Assembly: GCF_040807025.1 (NCBI RefSeq)
Contig: NC_090956.1
Coordinates: forward strand, 1,786,517 to 1,850,516
Direction: 5' to 3'
Source: Struthio camelus
Taxonomy: Eukaryota; Chordata; Aves; Struthioniformes; Struthionidae
DNA: 64,000 nucleotides
In this document: piece by piece, positions 47,401 through 59,400 of the stretch
Layout of the letters: each line of letters begins with the position of its first letter
Position numbering within the stretch: the first letter of the stretch is position 1
Position numbers and translations under genes: made by a program
Notes under the pieces: model-generated
What the model was told of the DNA's origin: nothing
The model's database searches: none
Seen by the model: the letters and a program-made list of their open reading frames with translations, nothing else

Positions 47401-50400
47401 GAAACGCGCAGCCGCGGGCGAAGGCGCAGCGGGCGGGGGGGGAAAGCGGCGCGGTCCTGCAGCTGGACCCCGGGCAGATGCAACACCGGCGGACTCACCG
47501 GACCATCTCCCTTCTCCTCCTCCTTCCTCCCCTTCCTGCACCCCAAGCAGCGAATTCTACAACGTGGATATATTTAAACCCAAGGCGGCTTGGCGGAGCT
47601 GTGCTAATAACTTCAATGCCATAAAATGGTGCACGTTATACAAGCCTTTCGCTTAGAGAAACCATTAGCGAGCCCGTTAGCGGGAGGGGAACGCAGCCCA
47701 GTGGTTTCCATGGAGACACCGGCGCAAGCAAAGCCTGAAAAGCGAAAGCCTCCATTTCCCAAACGTGTCACTCGGGCACGGGAACGTCACGGCTCGACAG
47801 GCAGCAGGAGAGCATCCCGCGCCGCACCGGGCGCAGCGGTTTAGCGCCTTCTCGGCCCCCGACCGACGCTCGCTCGGCTGCAGAAACGCAGCCGGGAACG
47901 TTTTCCCTCCGTTTAACTCCTTTGACTAAATTTAAAATTAAAATTAAAAAAAACCCAAAAACCCAACCAGCTCTCTCCGGCCGGTTCCCAGCGGGGCCGG
48001 CCTCGCTCGCAGACGCGCCGCGGGTCCGAGGGCTGCTAGGAAAAGACCTGCTCTTGCTGCTGAACCACCCGCGGAGGATGCGCTCGGATTTATTCTGCCC
48101 TTCACCCAGACCCCCGATCTCCTGCAAGGCGAACGCGCCCCCCGGCTACACCCCCGTCCCTAGGGCCAAGGCGGCCGGGTGCCGAGGAGCAGCCCCACCA
48201 GGTGCAGGAGCTGCGCCCCGCCAGCGGGACGCTCAGCCCACGGCCCGCTTTGCCGCTCAGAGCCACCCGCGGGAACGTGCAGCCGAGGAAGCCGCGCGGG
48301 GAGGGACCTCCAAGGGCACCTGCAAAAAGACCAGAGGAGAAGCGAGCGCTGCCCGGCCCCTCCGAGGCCGCGCTCTGCCATCAGCCTTTAACACTTGCTG
48401 ATGTTTTTTTTTAAACGAGTCCGCGTCAGCGCTCGACGTACACCCAAAACGCCTCGCTTCCGGGAGCGAATCTCGATGCTTTTGAAGCGTTGGCCTATGC
48501 CCGGCGCTGGATTGAGCCACCCGGTACCACTTCTAACCGATTCCGCTCGGAGAGGCTTGCGCGTTTGCGGTAACAACCAAGCCGGGTTCCCAGGCCGGGG
48601 TCTCTTCGGCAGCGCGGAGCTGCTGCCCGAGCCGGGAACGCAGCCTCGAGCGAGGCCGCTCGCTTGCCCCGTCGCCGGGGACCCCGCAGACCGGGGCGCC
48701 GGAGCGACCCCGGAGCTGGAGCGGCGCCGGCTCCCAACGGACCTCGCTCGCGGCGCACGAGGAATATTCTTCCCGTTGCATGCATCAACAGGAAACGTTT
48801 GCTGTTGCTTTGCAATCCTTCGAGGGAGCGACCCGGCGCTTGGCTAGGACTGAAAATACTTCAGGCCCCTGTTAGACAACCAGGGCTGTATGAAAGACAG
48901 CGGTGCTCCGGCGCCCGCGTGCAGGGCGAGCGCTGGCAGCTCCGTCTCTCTCGGAGGCAGGCCAGCAGCAGCAGACGCGGCACCGCTCCCGCTTCGGCCC
49001 CTGCCCGGCCGCGGTGCTCCCGGCGCTTTGCCACCGGCCGCAACCTGCTCCGCCAGAGACGGAAAGCAAAGCGCCCGGGGCGGCGCGCCATGGGCCCCGC
49101 CGCTCTCCCAACCCCTCTCCCGGCGGCGCGGGACCGGCACGGCGCCCGCCGCCGCCCCCCGGGACGCGGCTTACATAATATTTAGCTTCCTAACGGCAAA
49201 GCGGCTGCAGGTAAACAAGCGCTGGACCTTCCCATTCCCCATTACCATAGTAACCGGTACCCGCACGCGGCGCCCGCCGAGGACGAGTGGACAAGCGCTC
49301 AGACGTGCAACACGCTGGCAGCGCGCTCAGTCTGCGAACACGGTTCAGATGCGCTTGGATGGGGTTTTTTTGTTTTTTTTTTTTCCTTTAAGGCAGGCAG
49401 TCTTGCACGAGCGCTTGCTGCTGGGAGCTTCGGGCGCAGCGAGCGCCAGGCCAGGCTGCTCGCTGCGCCAGCGCTCAGCGTCATCGCTGCAGGGCGCAAG
49501 CAAAGCCCCGCGCGCCCACGGCGCATCGCCCAGACCGTGACCTCCCCAGCTCGGGTCCCTCACCCTGTTGCAGATCAACGGAGGAGAGCGGCGCTCTCGG
49601 AGGAGGTTATCACGGCGGCGGCACCGTCTGCTCCGCGCCGGCGAGCTCCGGCTCCGGGCAAAGGCGAGCGCGGCCGGGGCAGCTCAGCCCGCTGCACAGC
49701 GCTCCCGCCGCGACGCTGCAACCCCCTCCCGAGCTCTGCCAAAAACCCAGCCCCGGGGTGCCCAAACACCTCAGCACGGGGACAGGCAGCAGAGGGGGAA
49801 GAAAAAAAACCCCCTGGAGCCCGCGCAGGGACTAGCCCACCTCCAAGCTGCCGCGTGCGGCGGTCCCGGGAGGCAAGGACCGCGGGAGAGCTGCCCCTCT
49901 GCGGCTGGCGCTGCTCGGCCGCCGCCGTCCTCTTCTCAGCCCCTCAGCCAGGCTAAAGGACGAGTTCTGGAGCCGAACCCCGCCGTGGTCTGCTCAGAGC
50001 ATCTCGGGTGCTCTCCGCCCGAGCCGTGGGGAGCGCAGGCGACTCGGCAGGCGCCGCGCTATTGCCGCAACAGGGCGAGCAGCGGCAGGGCGCTGCCAGC
50101 ACAGGGAATTTTCTTGCTTGGCACGTTAAAATCCACTCTTTTTTTTTTTTTTTTTGCAACACCCTCCCTCGTGCCAACCAAAGGCAAACGGAAGCGCACA
50201 CCACCGTGCGCCCCGCTGCCCGCCGCTCCGGGGGCGCCCACCAGCGCGGGCCCCCGGCCGCCCCCAAACACGCACCCGGCGGGGCGGCAGCGCTGGCCGA
50301 GCCTCCTTCCCTCCGCGTTCAGACAAAACCCGGTTGTGCACAGCGGAATCCAACTTTTTTATCACCGATACAAGATGAAAGCAGATTTAAGGCAAGTTTA

Positions 50401-53400
50401 TGCCACTAAAGATTCAAACCATTTTGCTCTAAAGCCCCATTTAAACGTTTCAGCCCCTGGCAGCCCCAGCACCGCAAGGCCAAACATCGCGGGGGCCTAA
50501 ACGTCCTCGGCCCCCGCGAGGGTTTTCCGTGCCGCTGCACCGGCGAACTCCCACTCACAGCAGAGCTCTCAGGGACTTCCTGCAAAAACCTTCAAAGCCC
50601 CATCACCAAGTTACGGCCAAACATCGTCGCTCGCACAACCTTATGACGTGCCAAGCCATGCCTGCCTTCCCCGAGACGGGCAACCCAGCAGGGAAAGGCA
50701 CCCGCACGAGGACACGGCGGCCGGGGCGCGCGGGCCAGCCCGCGGCCTCTGCCAGGGGACGCCTTAATTAAAACACGTGTCCAGGTGCCACTTTTCAAGC
50801 CTCTCCTGCACCGCTGTGCAACTTGCCTGGAAAAGAAGGTAAAGGATTGCAGAATTCAGCCGTTCTGGTCGGACGCCGAAGGGCCTCAGGGGCAAGTGGG
50901 CTTGTGTTCTCCGTGCAGAGAAACGAGCAGATTTGATTTAGATGCTCTGCATGCAAATAGGCCGTGCTTCGTTTCGGTCCTGGGGGCGGGAGAGGCCAGG
51001 GACAGCGCAGGGTGCCTCGGAGGGCGATTCACGGACGGAAGGAGCTGCATTTTCACCCAGGTTGAATCCCCTCTGCTGGCGACGGGCCCGTCCACCGCCA
51101 CGAAGAGCAGCACGAGGCCACCAGCAGACCACGGCCACCACCATCGCCACGTCCCCTTCCCACGCTGGTCCATACCCAGAGCGAAACAGCACGGGGGGGG
51201 GGGGGGGCGAAGGGCCGTTCCTGCTTTCTGCCCCCGTGCAAACGGGGTTTGCACAGCCTCAGGAGGGGAGAGGACGGGGCGAGCCCCCGCGGCGGTCAGC
51301 GGAGCCGCCGGCGCGCTCGCAGCGGGAGACTCGTTCCCATCTGCCTGTTCCCGGGAATTGCATTTTCCGGCCCGGTCCGCAGCGCGCCGCTCCCCATCCC
51401 CGTAACGGGTTTTTAAGCTGTCTCACAGCCGTAACGACGAGAAGCGCCGCAGCCGGCCGACGCGCAGCCCCGAAGCGGATTACAGCGAACGGCTCTGCCG
51501 TTTCCCTGCCTTTCGCCAGCAGCTCCTGCAGATGTTTTTTCAATGCTCGCGCCCCGGCAGCCCGGGGGAACCGACGGCCGAGGCCGCCTGCCCCCGGCAG
51601 AGCTAACCAAACCTTTTACTCCCACGAGCCTGGGACGAGCCGGAGGCACGAGGACCCCGCCGGCGCCGGGGTCCGCTGCAGCCCGGGCAGGCGCCGCCGG
51701 CGCGGCCTTTGCAGGAGCCTCTCCCACGGACCCCCACGTCCAGCTCTCGCCGCTGCCGAAACGGATGCAACGTTTCACGCCGCACTTAAACACCAAATCC
51801 TTTCCGGGTCTGATTCACGGGACACGAAGCGGGTCAGGGAGCCCCGGCGTGCCGCGAGCAGGGCGGACTCCTCCGCGTTTTCGCACAAACCACGGTTTTA
51901 AGGGAGTTTTCTCTTTCCGTGCGCTCCCTCGGAGCCGTGGGAGAGCTGGTGTTTCCATCCGAAACGGAAGAGTCCGGACACGAGACAAGGAAGCATCGTT
52001 CTTCCTGGCCCCTCGCACGAGGGCGGCTCGGGTTTCGGGTGTCCTGGCACACGCGCTCGTGCGGACAGACTTAGGCGTTCGGACCCGTTTCCTTCGAGCG
52101 TGGGCAAGCGTTGGGAAATGCAGCTGAAAATGTGTTGCCAAGGGGGCCGAAGAGGGGCCGGGAGGGAGCCGGATGCTCATTCCCCACCGGCGCGTCCCGC
52201 GGCCGGGAAGGGGCTCTGCACCCCCGAGGCCAGCCCAGCCTCTCACTCAAAGAGCCACTCGAGCACTTCTCTGCTTTGAAGACTTTAATCTTATTTCTTC
52301 TTGCCTTTCCCTGAGGCAGGAATCGAGTTTGCTGTCCGCTGGGATTTCCAGCGGCGCACTTGAATTTGCAGTTTACTGGTGCGCTGCAGGATCGGAGCAC
52401 ACCGCGGAGGTGGATTTTTTTTTTTTTTTTCCAAATGCAAGAGCCAAAGGAACATGAATAAAATATGAGCAGATGCGAGCAAGAGGGTGCAGCCTGCCCC
52501 AGGCTCTGCTCCCAGCATCACTTGGCAGCTGAGCCGCCGCGTGCAAACGGCCGGCGCCGCTCGGAGCTGGAGAACCGCGTCCCTCTGCCAGGCAGCGGGG
52601 CAGCAGCTGAGAGCAAAGCGGGGCCTCCGCTTCGAGGCAAAAATGATGATTTACTCCCCCGAGTCCATCCTGGGAGCAAGGAAACGGGAAGCAGCAGCTG
52701 CAGAAGAGCCGCCGTCCCGAGCGCGGGACGTTAAACGCACCGATAAAACAAAGGCGCGTTTGCAGGAGCAGCCGCGACCCTCGCGGGCGAAGCTCTCCGA
52801 GCCGCGCGGCCCCGCCGTTGCCCCAGCTGCGTTCGTCCAGCCCCGCGGCACGGACAGACGGACGGACGGGCAGGAGCGGCGCCCGACTGCCGCGGCAGCC
52901 GCGCCGGGACGCGCGTGCTCCCAGACACCGGGGAGAACGGGTGGAAAATATCATAGCAAAGCTTCGGGCAGCTTTCCTTATCGCCAAAAAAAAAAAAGGT
53001 ACGAGATCAGCTACTGGAGTCCAGTAAAATTCATGCAGTAATAAGAGATACAGAACAAGCCAATTTCAGACGAAGAGCTGCTGGGAAAACTCACATAAAA
53101 TTGGCAGATACGCACACACATCCGCCCAACGCCGCCCCGTGTCACAACGCGGGCACGTCCGCAAGACTCCCTTCCCCGCGTCCCTTCCCAGCCGCAACGC
53201 TTGCACCCGCGTTGCCTCCGGCACCGCATCGCCAGGAAGAGGAAACCCCGAAGTTGGCCTAGGCGATACAGGCGGTGCATGAGGTCCTGGCTGCCCGCGA
53301 GGGTCCCAGCAGATCCTCAACCGCCTTTATCCGAGTTTGCAGCCACCATCCCGGAGCAGGGTCCTGCCCCGGCGGTGGCAGCTCCCGCAGCCCAGGCCAG

Positions 53401-56400
53401 CAGCTTTCTGCTTGATGTCCAGAGTCCCTCTCCTCCAATGCTCAGGACTAATTCTGTATAGAAAGACAGGCTGGAATTAATTTACTTCCATCTCTTTCTT
53501 CTGGCCTAAACAGATCCACTCCAATTTTTCCAGATCGATCCATCAGAAATTCCTGGCCCTGCTAACGCTCGATGCCAGCCGAGATAGGAACCAGCCCTCT
53601 GCTCTCCGGCGGCTCGCGGTCACCGCCGCTCTCCGGCGGGCACCCCTCTGCTGCTGCAAAGCCCAGGCCAGCGCGGTGCCTCGGGGGCTCGCCGGCGCCC
53701 TCCCACCCCTCGTCGCGCGGAGGCCGAGGCTCAGACCTGCCAAATCCAGTCCGCGGCCGGTCAGCCTGCGCGTCCTGCCTCGCTGGAACGGAGCTTCGCG
53801 GCCCTCCCGCAGAGCCGAGCGCTGGCGGAGCCGGCCGCTCGCCCGGCACCCGGCGTCCTGCTCTCAGACGGGTGCGCGCACACTCACCAAAAAATGAATA
53901 GAGCTGCAACAAATTTACTGGGCAAAGAATGATGTTATATATTACATACTACTGCTTCCAGCTCTGGAGAAGTGCAGGGGCTGAACGTAATCGAGAGGCC
54001 TTAAAAGCTGCCGTTTGTGACCCTGAGCTTCATTTACAGCGCCCAGCCACCGCTCCAGCGCGGAGACCGGCTGCGGCACAGCCAGGACGGCAGCCGGGAG
54101 CGCTCCCGCCGCCCGCTCGCCCTCGGCCCGACCCGCCGCACGCGGCCGGCCGCAGCTCTCGCCCAGACCAGCGAAGAGCAGAAGTATTTTCTGTGCAAAG
54201 TAGTACAAATTGAGGAGAGCCAGAGCCTGATCTGTAGGGGAAACATTGCGGGTGCGCTGGCCGCTCGGCGGGCCCCGGCTGCACCCCGCTCCCCGCCGGG
54301 GTGCCCGCAGGAGCCGGCACGGGCCCGCCGCACGGGACGAGGACGCTCGCTGCCCAAGAGCCGCGGCGAGAGGGAGCGAGCCCGCCACGCGCCTCGCAAG
54401 GAACGGGAAGCAGCTCTGCTCTGAGCTCACCCAGAAAAGCACTTTCTTACCGCGTCGTCACACCGATTAACACGGAAACCATCTCCCCCGCTAACGCAAA
54501 GAAACCCATTAGCGCCGCTCTCCAAGGAGAAGAGTCTCAGCGTTCATTTTTTTCTTTCCCCCCCCCTCTCTCTTTCACGTTCTTTTCATTTCAGGTCCAA
54601 TTAGTGCAAAAATCCTAACTCGGGCAACTCGGCAAACCCCAAGAAAAAGCAGGCAGCCGCGGAGCCCCGCGGGCCGGGACGCAGCGCAGCGGGGCCGGCC
54701 GAGGAGCCGCGCGCCCCAGGGGGACGCCGCGGCCGCGCCAGCCTCCCGCGAGCCCCAGGCGCGCGCCGCCGAGCCGGATCCCAACGCGAACCTTCGTCCC
54801 GGAAAGGGGCGCAAGGCCGGGGATCAACCGCGCCTTTGCTTTCGGGGCTTTGGCACATCGTTCCTCGAGCTCGCTGTTCCAACGAGACAGAAGTATTGCT
54901 GGTGGCACAGCTTCAATTTCTGGGAAGGTTTCCGCTGTGTCCCTGCAATCACCGCGCAGCGCAGCTTCTTCAGCAGCCCTGAGAAAAACGGGATTCACAC
55001 CTCCGATCCAGAAATCTGCTCCTCTCCAAGACGCCGTTCTCCTTGAAACTTTTAAAACATTAAGTTTACAAAAAAAAAAGCCAAGGCTCTAGCATCTCTC
55101 CGCGCCGACCATCGCACCACCAAAGCCTGCGGCGGGGCTTTTTGGGGCCCTTCCGGGCTTCGGGGCGCAGGCGCGAGCCCCCAGCGGCGCGGGCCGGGCT
55201 GCTCCGAGGACGGCTGCCCCCTCGATGCAGCCCAGCCGGGCACGAGCCGCCCGCGCAGCTCGGGAGGCTGCGGCCGGCCGCAGGCAACGACCGAGCGCCC
55301 CGCTGCCTCGCCGTGGCTGGGAAGCCCGAGGCCAGCGCCGGAGACGTCAGAAGCGGAGCCGGCGTCTGTCCAGCCCGGGCGCGCTCGGGAGGAAGCGGGA
55401 GCCCCCCCGGGGCAGAGCGCCGCCTGCAAAACCAAACCAGCCGCCAGGAAAACCGCCTTCCCGGGACATACCGACCGTCCGGGGCGAACCGAGACCTCCC
55501 GCACAGACTGGCAAACGCGCCGAGATTGCATCCAAGAGGTGCCCGGTTTTCCTAGCGGTTTCTTCTTCCCCCGGGCAAAGGCTGGGGAGCCCCGAGGCAC
55601 CCGAGCTTCGCGTTAAGGCGGGGAGGGGGCAGCGATACCAGGGCGAACTGGAAGAAAAGGAATAACAATGCAAGGCCCTTCTGTCTGCAGGAAGCAGCCC
55701 GGTAATTCGGACGCGCGGCAGGCGAAGCGCAGGGCGCGCTCCGGGGACGACGGCGCCCTGCGCTACGGGAGGCTCCGCTCTGCCCGAGCCTCGGTCTGCG
55801 CCGCTATCCAAAACCCTCAGCTTGGCATCCCACGGCAGCCCAGAGCCTCAGGAGCGCTCTGGCACTTTTCCAGACGAGAGCAGAGGACTGATATTTCCTG
55901 ATGAGCTAAAAACGCTCCCGCAACAGAAATCAACTCTAAAAAGAAAAAAGGCTGAAGGGCTACGCGCTCCCAAACCTAGGAGCGGAGAGGTACCATTTTG
56001 ATGCATTTTTTCCATAACAGAAGCATCTTCATTTCCCTAGTATCATTCCATTCCATTTTCCAAATTTATTTAGAACAATATCCCTTTTTGTTTAAGGGAC
56101 TACTGCAAACAAACAACAAAAAGCTAGGCGTTCTCCGTAACATAAAATGATAGGAGGAAAGGGAAAAAAAAAAAAAACCCAAACCTAAGAGGCCATTAGG
56201 AATTGTAATGCCAGATTAATTCTAAATGCATTTCTATTCATTTAGATTTGCTCAGGCCCACACAACCCATTAGCCGCAGCTTGGCGCGCATCTAATGGTC
56301 TGACGTCCTCGAAAATCAGCCGCTGGCCCCCAGCCCGCCGGGACTCGGGCGGCGTCCAGCACCCCGGCGCGGGAAACGGGGCGGCCGCGGCCTCCGGCGG

Positions 56401-59400
56401 GACGGAGCGGGACGGGACGGCGCTCGCGGCCGCAGCCGGCGAGGCTCCGAGAACCGCTGCCGGAAGGCGCCGGCGCGCAGAAATAACGCGGCGCCTCTCG
56501 CATTGGGCTCGGAGCAATTAATTTAGCATCGCTTGGCAGCACGCCGCGACGGCCGGCACCCGCCAGCCCGCGCTGCCCCGACCTGCGCGCTGCTACCTGC
56601 AGGCTAGTTCGCTCCAGGCAGAAAACCTGATCCCCCCCGCCCTGGCATTGCACAGAAGAGGAGCTGCGGCGTGACAGTTTCGTTATTAGAGATGCACAAA
56701 TTAAAAACAAAGCGCGCTCTTGCAGCAGCAGCAGCCGCCGCCTCCAGTGTCATCAGCGCTGAGTTTCATCCGCATCGCAACGCCCGCGGCGAGGGGCACA
56801 ACCGCACCGCTCCCGCAAACAGCATCATCCTAACGGAGACGCATACGCAAAAAACGATTTCCACGTCCAAAGCAGATTATTAGCGCTTCACAAAGAAGAT
56901 TAATATTAAGTTTTAGGGCACGTATACGATCTCCCTTGTTGTATAATCTGCCCGTTTCAAATACATGCGCTACGAGCAGCTCTGTTACAGAAGTAAATTA
57001 ACCCTAATTTGATTGCTTCTCAGTAGCAGCACTTTCAGCACTCTAATCAATAAGTCACAGGATTTTAAGGCTGCCCTTGGTATCCATCACTGCAATCAGT
57101 AATAAAACGCTTTTCATTTTAAGAACAGCTGAAATACTGTGTAATTACCTTTGTACAAAATTGTGGCTCGGATTTTGGTAACTTTACCAAGCCCTGTAAC
57201 TCAGCCAGCTGTTACCCGGATGACAGCTCTGTACCAAAAATCTATCTGCAGGAGAAAAACACTTTTTTCCCCCCAAAAAGCTTTCTGAGCAGTCCCTCAT
57301 CCCTTTCACCAGCCGCTGCACTATGAAGTTATTGTTCATACACCAGCTGACAAGCAACTTGGAGGCACTGATCTCAGAAATCCTCCAAGAAAAAGATCTG
57401 AGACACCACTGAGAAGCGTCCTGGGGGGAAAGAAAATCAGAAGGCGTTAGGAGGGAAGCGCGGGCTGCCTCCAGGAAGGGCGTCCGAGCCCTGGGCTCGC
57501 ATCGGGACGCCGGGAAGCTGACAAGGTTACATTTTCGCCTCTGTCCTGGATCACAGGCGCAGCAACATCCGACGCTTTCATCCGTGCTCGGGGCAAGGCT
57601 CTTGCAAGTTTTGAAACCCTGCTTGTCGGAAAGGGCAAGTCGGGAGCGCGCGGGCGCCGGGGAAGCGGTGCGAAGGAGGGCGGCCGGCTACGGCGAGGAG
57701 GTGCCGACCCGCGGCGCCGGCCCCGCCACGGGGACGCGGCGCCAAAGCTATCGCGCCGCAGCACTTCGCACCCGAGCTAGACAGTTTTCTCGAGTTGCTT
57801 TTTCCCCAGCACGGCGACCCGAACCGCCCTCGCCCGAGGGCTGAGCCTCCCCGCAGGCGGCTGCGGCACAAGCCAGGCATCGCCGGCTGCAGCAGATGGT
57901 TCAGGAACTGCCAGCGAGGCACCGAGTCCCTAACGCTCGGGCCAGCGACTCCAGCCAGGCGTGCTGAAGGCTGTTGCTTTGGTAGCGAGAGCTCAGAGGA
58001 GCTTCCAGGGCCTCGGCGCAACGGCCGCCTCCTCTCCGCCCCCGGAGCTCCCTTGCTCCCCCAAAGCCTGCTCCGATTTCCGTAGCGCAGCGCCGCAGCA
58101 GCCCCCTTCCCCTCGCCGGGCTCCGCTCAAGCTCTGCGGCCCGGGGCGCGCGGGGCAGCGCCGCCTGGACCGCGGCGCCCCGGCAAAGCCGCAGCCGCCT
58201 TCCATGGGCACCGTCGGCCCTTTCTCTCCGTCCTGCGCGTTCTTCCCCAGGCTCCTGGGCCCAGCTACAAAACACTCCTGCACAGCAAAGGATGCTCTGC
58301 CCAAGCAGCAGGATCGAGCTCGGCATCCGAACCGATTTCCCAGCTCTAGAGGCAGGAAGGCGACGAGCCGTCACCCCGTCCGCCTCCCGTTCCCCTCCTC
58401 GTCTAGCAGGCTGTCTGCCACCTCGAAGGCTTCGCCGCCGCGGGGCCGGGCCGGTCCCCCCTTCCGGCACGAGGGGCGGCAGCGCAGGGCACAGCGCCCT
58501 CCGGAAACGGGCACGTAAAGGGGCAGGAAAATACCGACACCGTCTCCGCTCCTCTCGCTTGCCCATCGGTTCAACCCAGCTGCAGCTATGAACCGGCACG
58601 GGATAAATTCCAAAACATCAAATTTTTTTTTTTTCTTTTTCTCTCCTTCTTGCCATGAAATATGGAAAACCTTCAAAGACTCAGACTCCAGGCACTACAA
58701 CAGTCCCTCTTCAGCTTTTACAAGAGCGAAACACCGTTTTGATTGCATCTCTCGGGACTACTACCCCGTCAACATAATACAAAATGACACAAGCATCCCC
58801 AGGACGTTATTTTCCAGGCGCCTGCTCTCAGGCCGGGGAACGCACCACGGTGCGCGGCGCCGAGAAAGCGGCCGAGCGGCGGGAGCGCCGAGCAGCGGGG
58901 CCGCCGCCGCCGGGATGCTCTGGTCCTCGCCAACAAGGGAGCGTTAATCTCTCAGTCCAGCGTCCTCGCGTCACGGACGCGCTGCCAGGACAAGGGAATA
59001 AGAGAGCAACGTGCTGCTCCCTGCCCTGCCTGCAGCCGGACCTGGCGGTGCGCGTCCGGAGCCCGGAGGGGCTGCAGGGGCGGCACCGCCTCGCTCCCGG
59101 GGGGCCCTTGGGTAAAAGCAGAGCTATAAAGCACCTGGACATCCTCCAGCTATGCACGGAAATAGCCATGCTCGACCGCTCGGGCGCCCCGGCACGGGAG
59201 GCGGGCAGCAGCGCTGCCACGCGAGCCCGGCTCCTCCAGCTGCCGCAGTGCCGGCGGTTGCCCACGTCTCACCCCTCCGCGGCTCAAACGCGGGCGCCCG
59301 CGCCGCCGTCCCCCTGGCCGGGAGCCGCGGGGTCGCCGCTCCCTCCGCTCGCTGCAGAAAGCGAGGTGGGTTTGCACGTCCTGCAGGGGCTCGGAGTCCT

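Noticed and set aside
49568-51901. 310- and 319-codon plus-strand frames in RAB26 intron 2
   Set aside because: Same compositional effect. Frames pass through poly-T and poly-G runs and have no domain signature.
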